From: Symbiodinium natans
Lineage: Eukaryota > Sar > Dinophyceae > Suessiales > Symbiodiniaceae
Assembly (NCBI GenBank): GCA_905221605.1
Contig: CAJNDS010001330.1
Span: forward strand, 10,001 to 22,971
Reading direction: 5' to 3'
Length of the DNA stretch: 12,971 nt
The notes below the pieces were generated by a model, which did no database searches, had not been told where the DNA came from, and was given only the letters and a program-made list of their open reading frames with translations. The first letter of the stretch is position 1. The number at the start of each line of letters is the position of its first letter. Of the stretch, positions 12,822-12,971 are shown one piece after another. The translations under genes were made by a program, and so were the position numbers.

Positions 12822-12971
12822 CGCTTTTCTCCCACCCCACGCCGTCCAAGGCGGCAAAGCCACCCAAACCTATTCCTTTTAGGGTTTAGGCTTAAACTCA
12901 GACAACAGCCCACTTCTAAAAACTTATTCAGTTTCATGACGTTCGTTGGGTCCGAGAATCAAAGGAATTGG
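12822..12971. other. 3' flank, no further gene seen
   Basis: Unique sequence with one TTTAGGG unit (12880-12888). No clear AATAAA polyadenylation signal is visible before the window ends. Confidence 0.5.

Noticed and set aside
12522-12863. 113-codon minus-strand frame
   Set aside because: It reads straight through translated telomeric repeat in its middle and at its end, and it is antisense to two + strand islands with good splice signals and a stop.

Overview
This is eukaryotic nuclear DNA. From about 2.78 kb to the right end it is laced with Arabidopsis-type telomeric repeat (CCCTAAA / TTTAGGG) in short tracts of both orientations. No rRNA, tRNA, bacterial operon, CRISPR array or phage gene is visible. 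TTTAGGG repeats occur in plants and also in alveolates such as chromerids and dinoflagellates. The GC-rich exon islands and several apparent GC splice donors make an alveolate my preferred guess, but with low confidence. The tracts are internal and keep switching strand, so this is not a chromosome end caught in the window.

Layout. (1) 23-258: two copies of a 118-bp tandem repeat. (2) 297-1231: about 4.5 units of a ~190-225-bp tandem repeat. Each unit is a foldback with ~50-bp arms, and units are joined by GA tracts of variable length. (3) 1232-1483: pyrimidine-rich spacer. (4) 1484-2625: a 587-bp-period direct duplication carrying a possible open frame that is broken in the first copy. (5) 2626-3476: AT-rich spacer, then 19 copies of an 8-bp telomere-like variant (CCCTAAAG) and mixed telomeric tracts. 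(6) 3477-12821: short, non-repetitive, coding-like islands separated by telomeric tracts. (7) 12822-12971: unassigned flank.

The main result is region 6. Read on the + strand, the islands behave like exons of one split gene. They are stop-free, mostly 30-115 nt long, begin after AG and usually end before GT (GC in three places). They can be chained in phase to a last exon that stops at 12819-12821. Nearly every gap between islands holds a TTTAGGG or CCCTAAA tract, so the introns appear to be built largely of telomeric repeat. In several introns a TTTAGGG arm follows the donor and a CCCTAAA arm precedes the acceptor, so the transcript could fold and bring the splice sites together. The predicted protein has at least four hydrophobic, membrane-like segments and a basic C-terminus. 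I do not recognise the family.

AG and GT are common and I picked sites partly to keep phase, so the chain is a hypothesis. The exons at 4380, 5577, 7553, 8620, 9729, 11832, 12592 and 12726 are better supported than the rest. Dispersed repeats lie inside the proposed introns: a 104-bp element with 14-bp inverted ends (two copies), a duplicated ~300-bp block, and a CCCCTAT-rich block with a 62-bp direct repeat.
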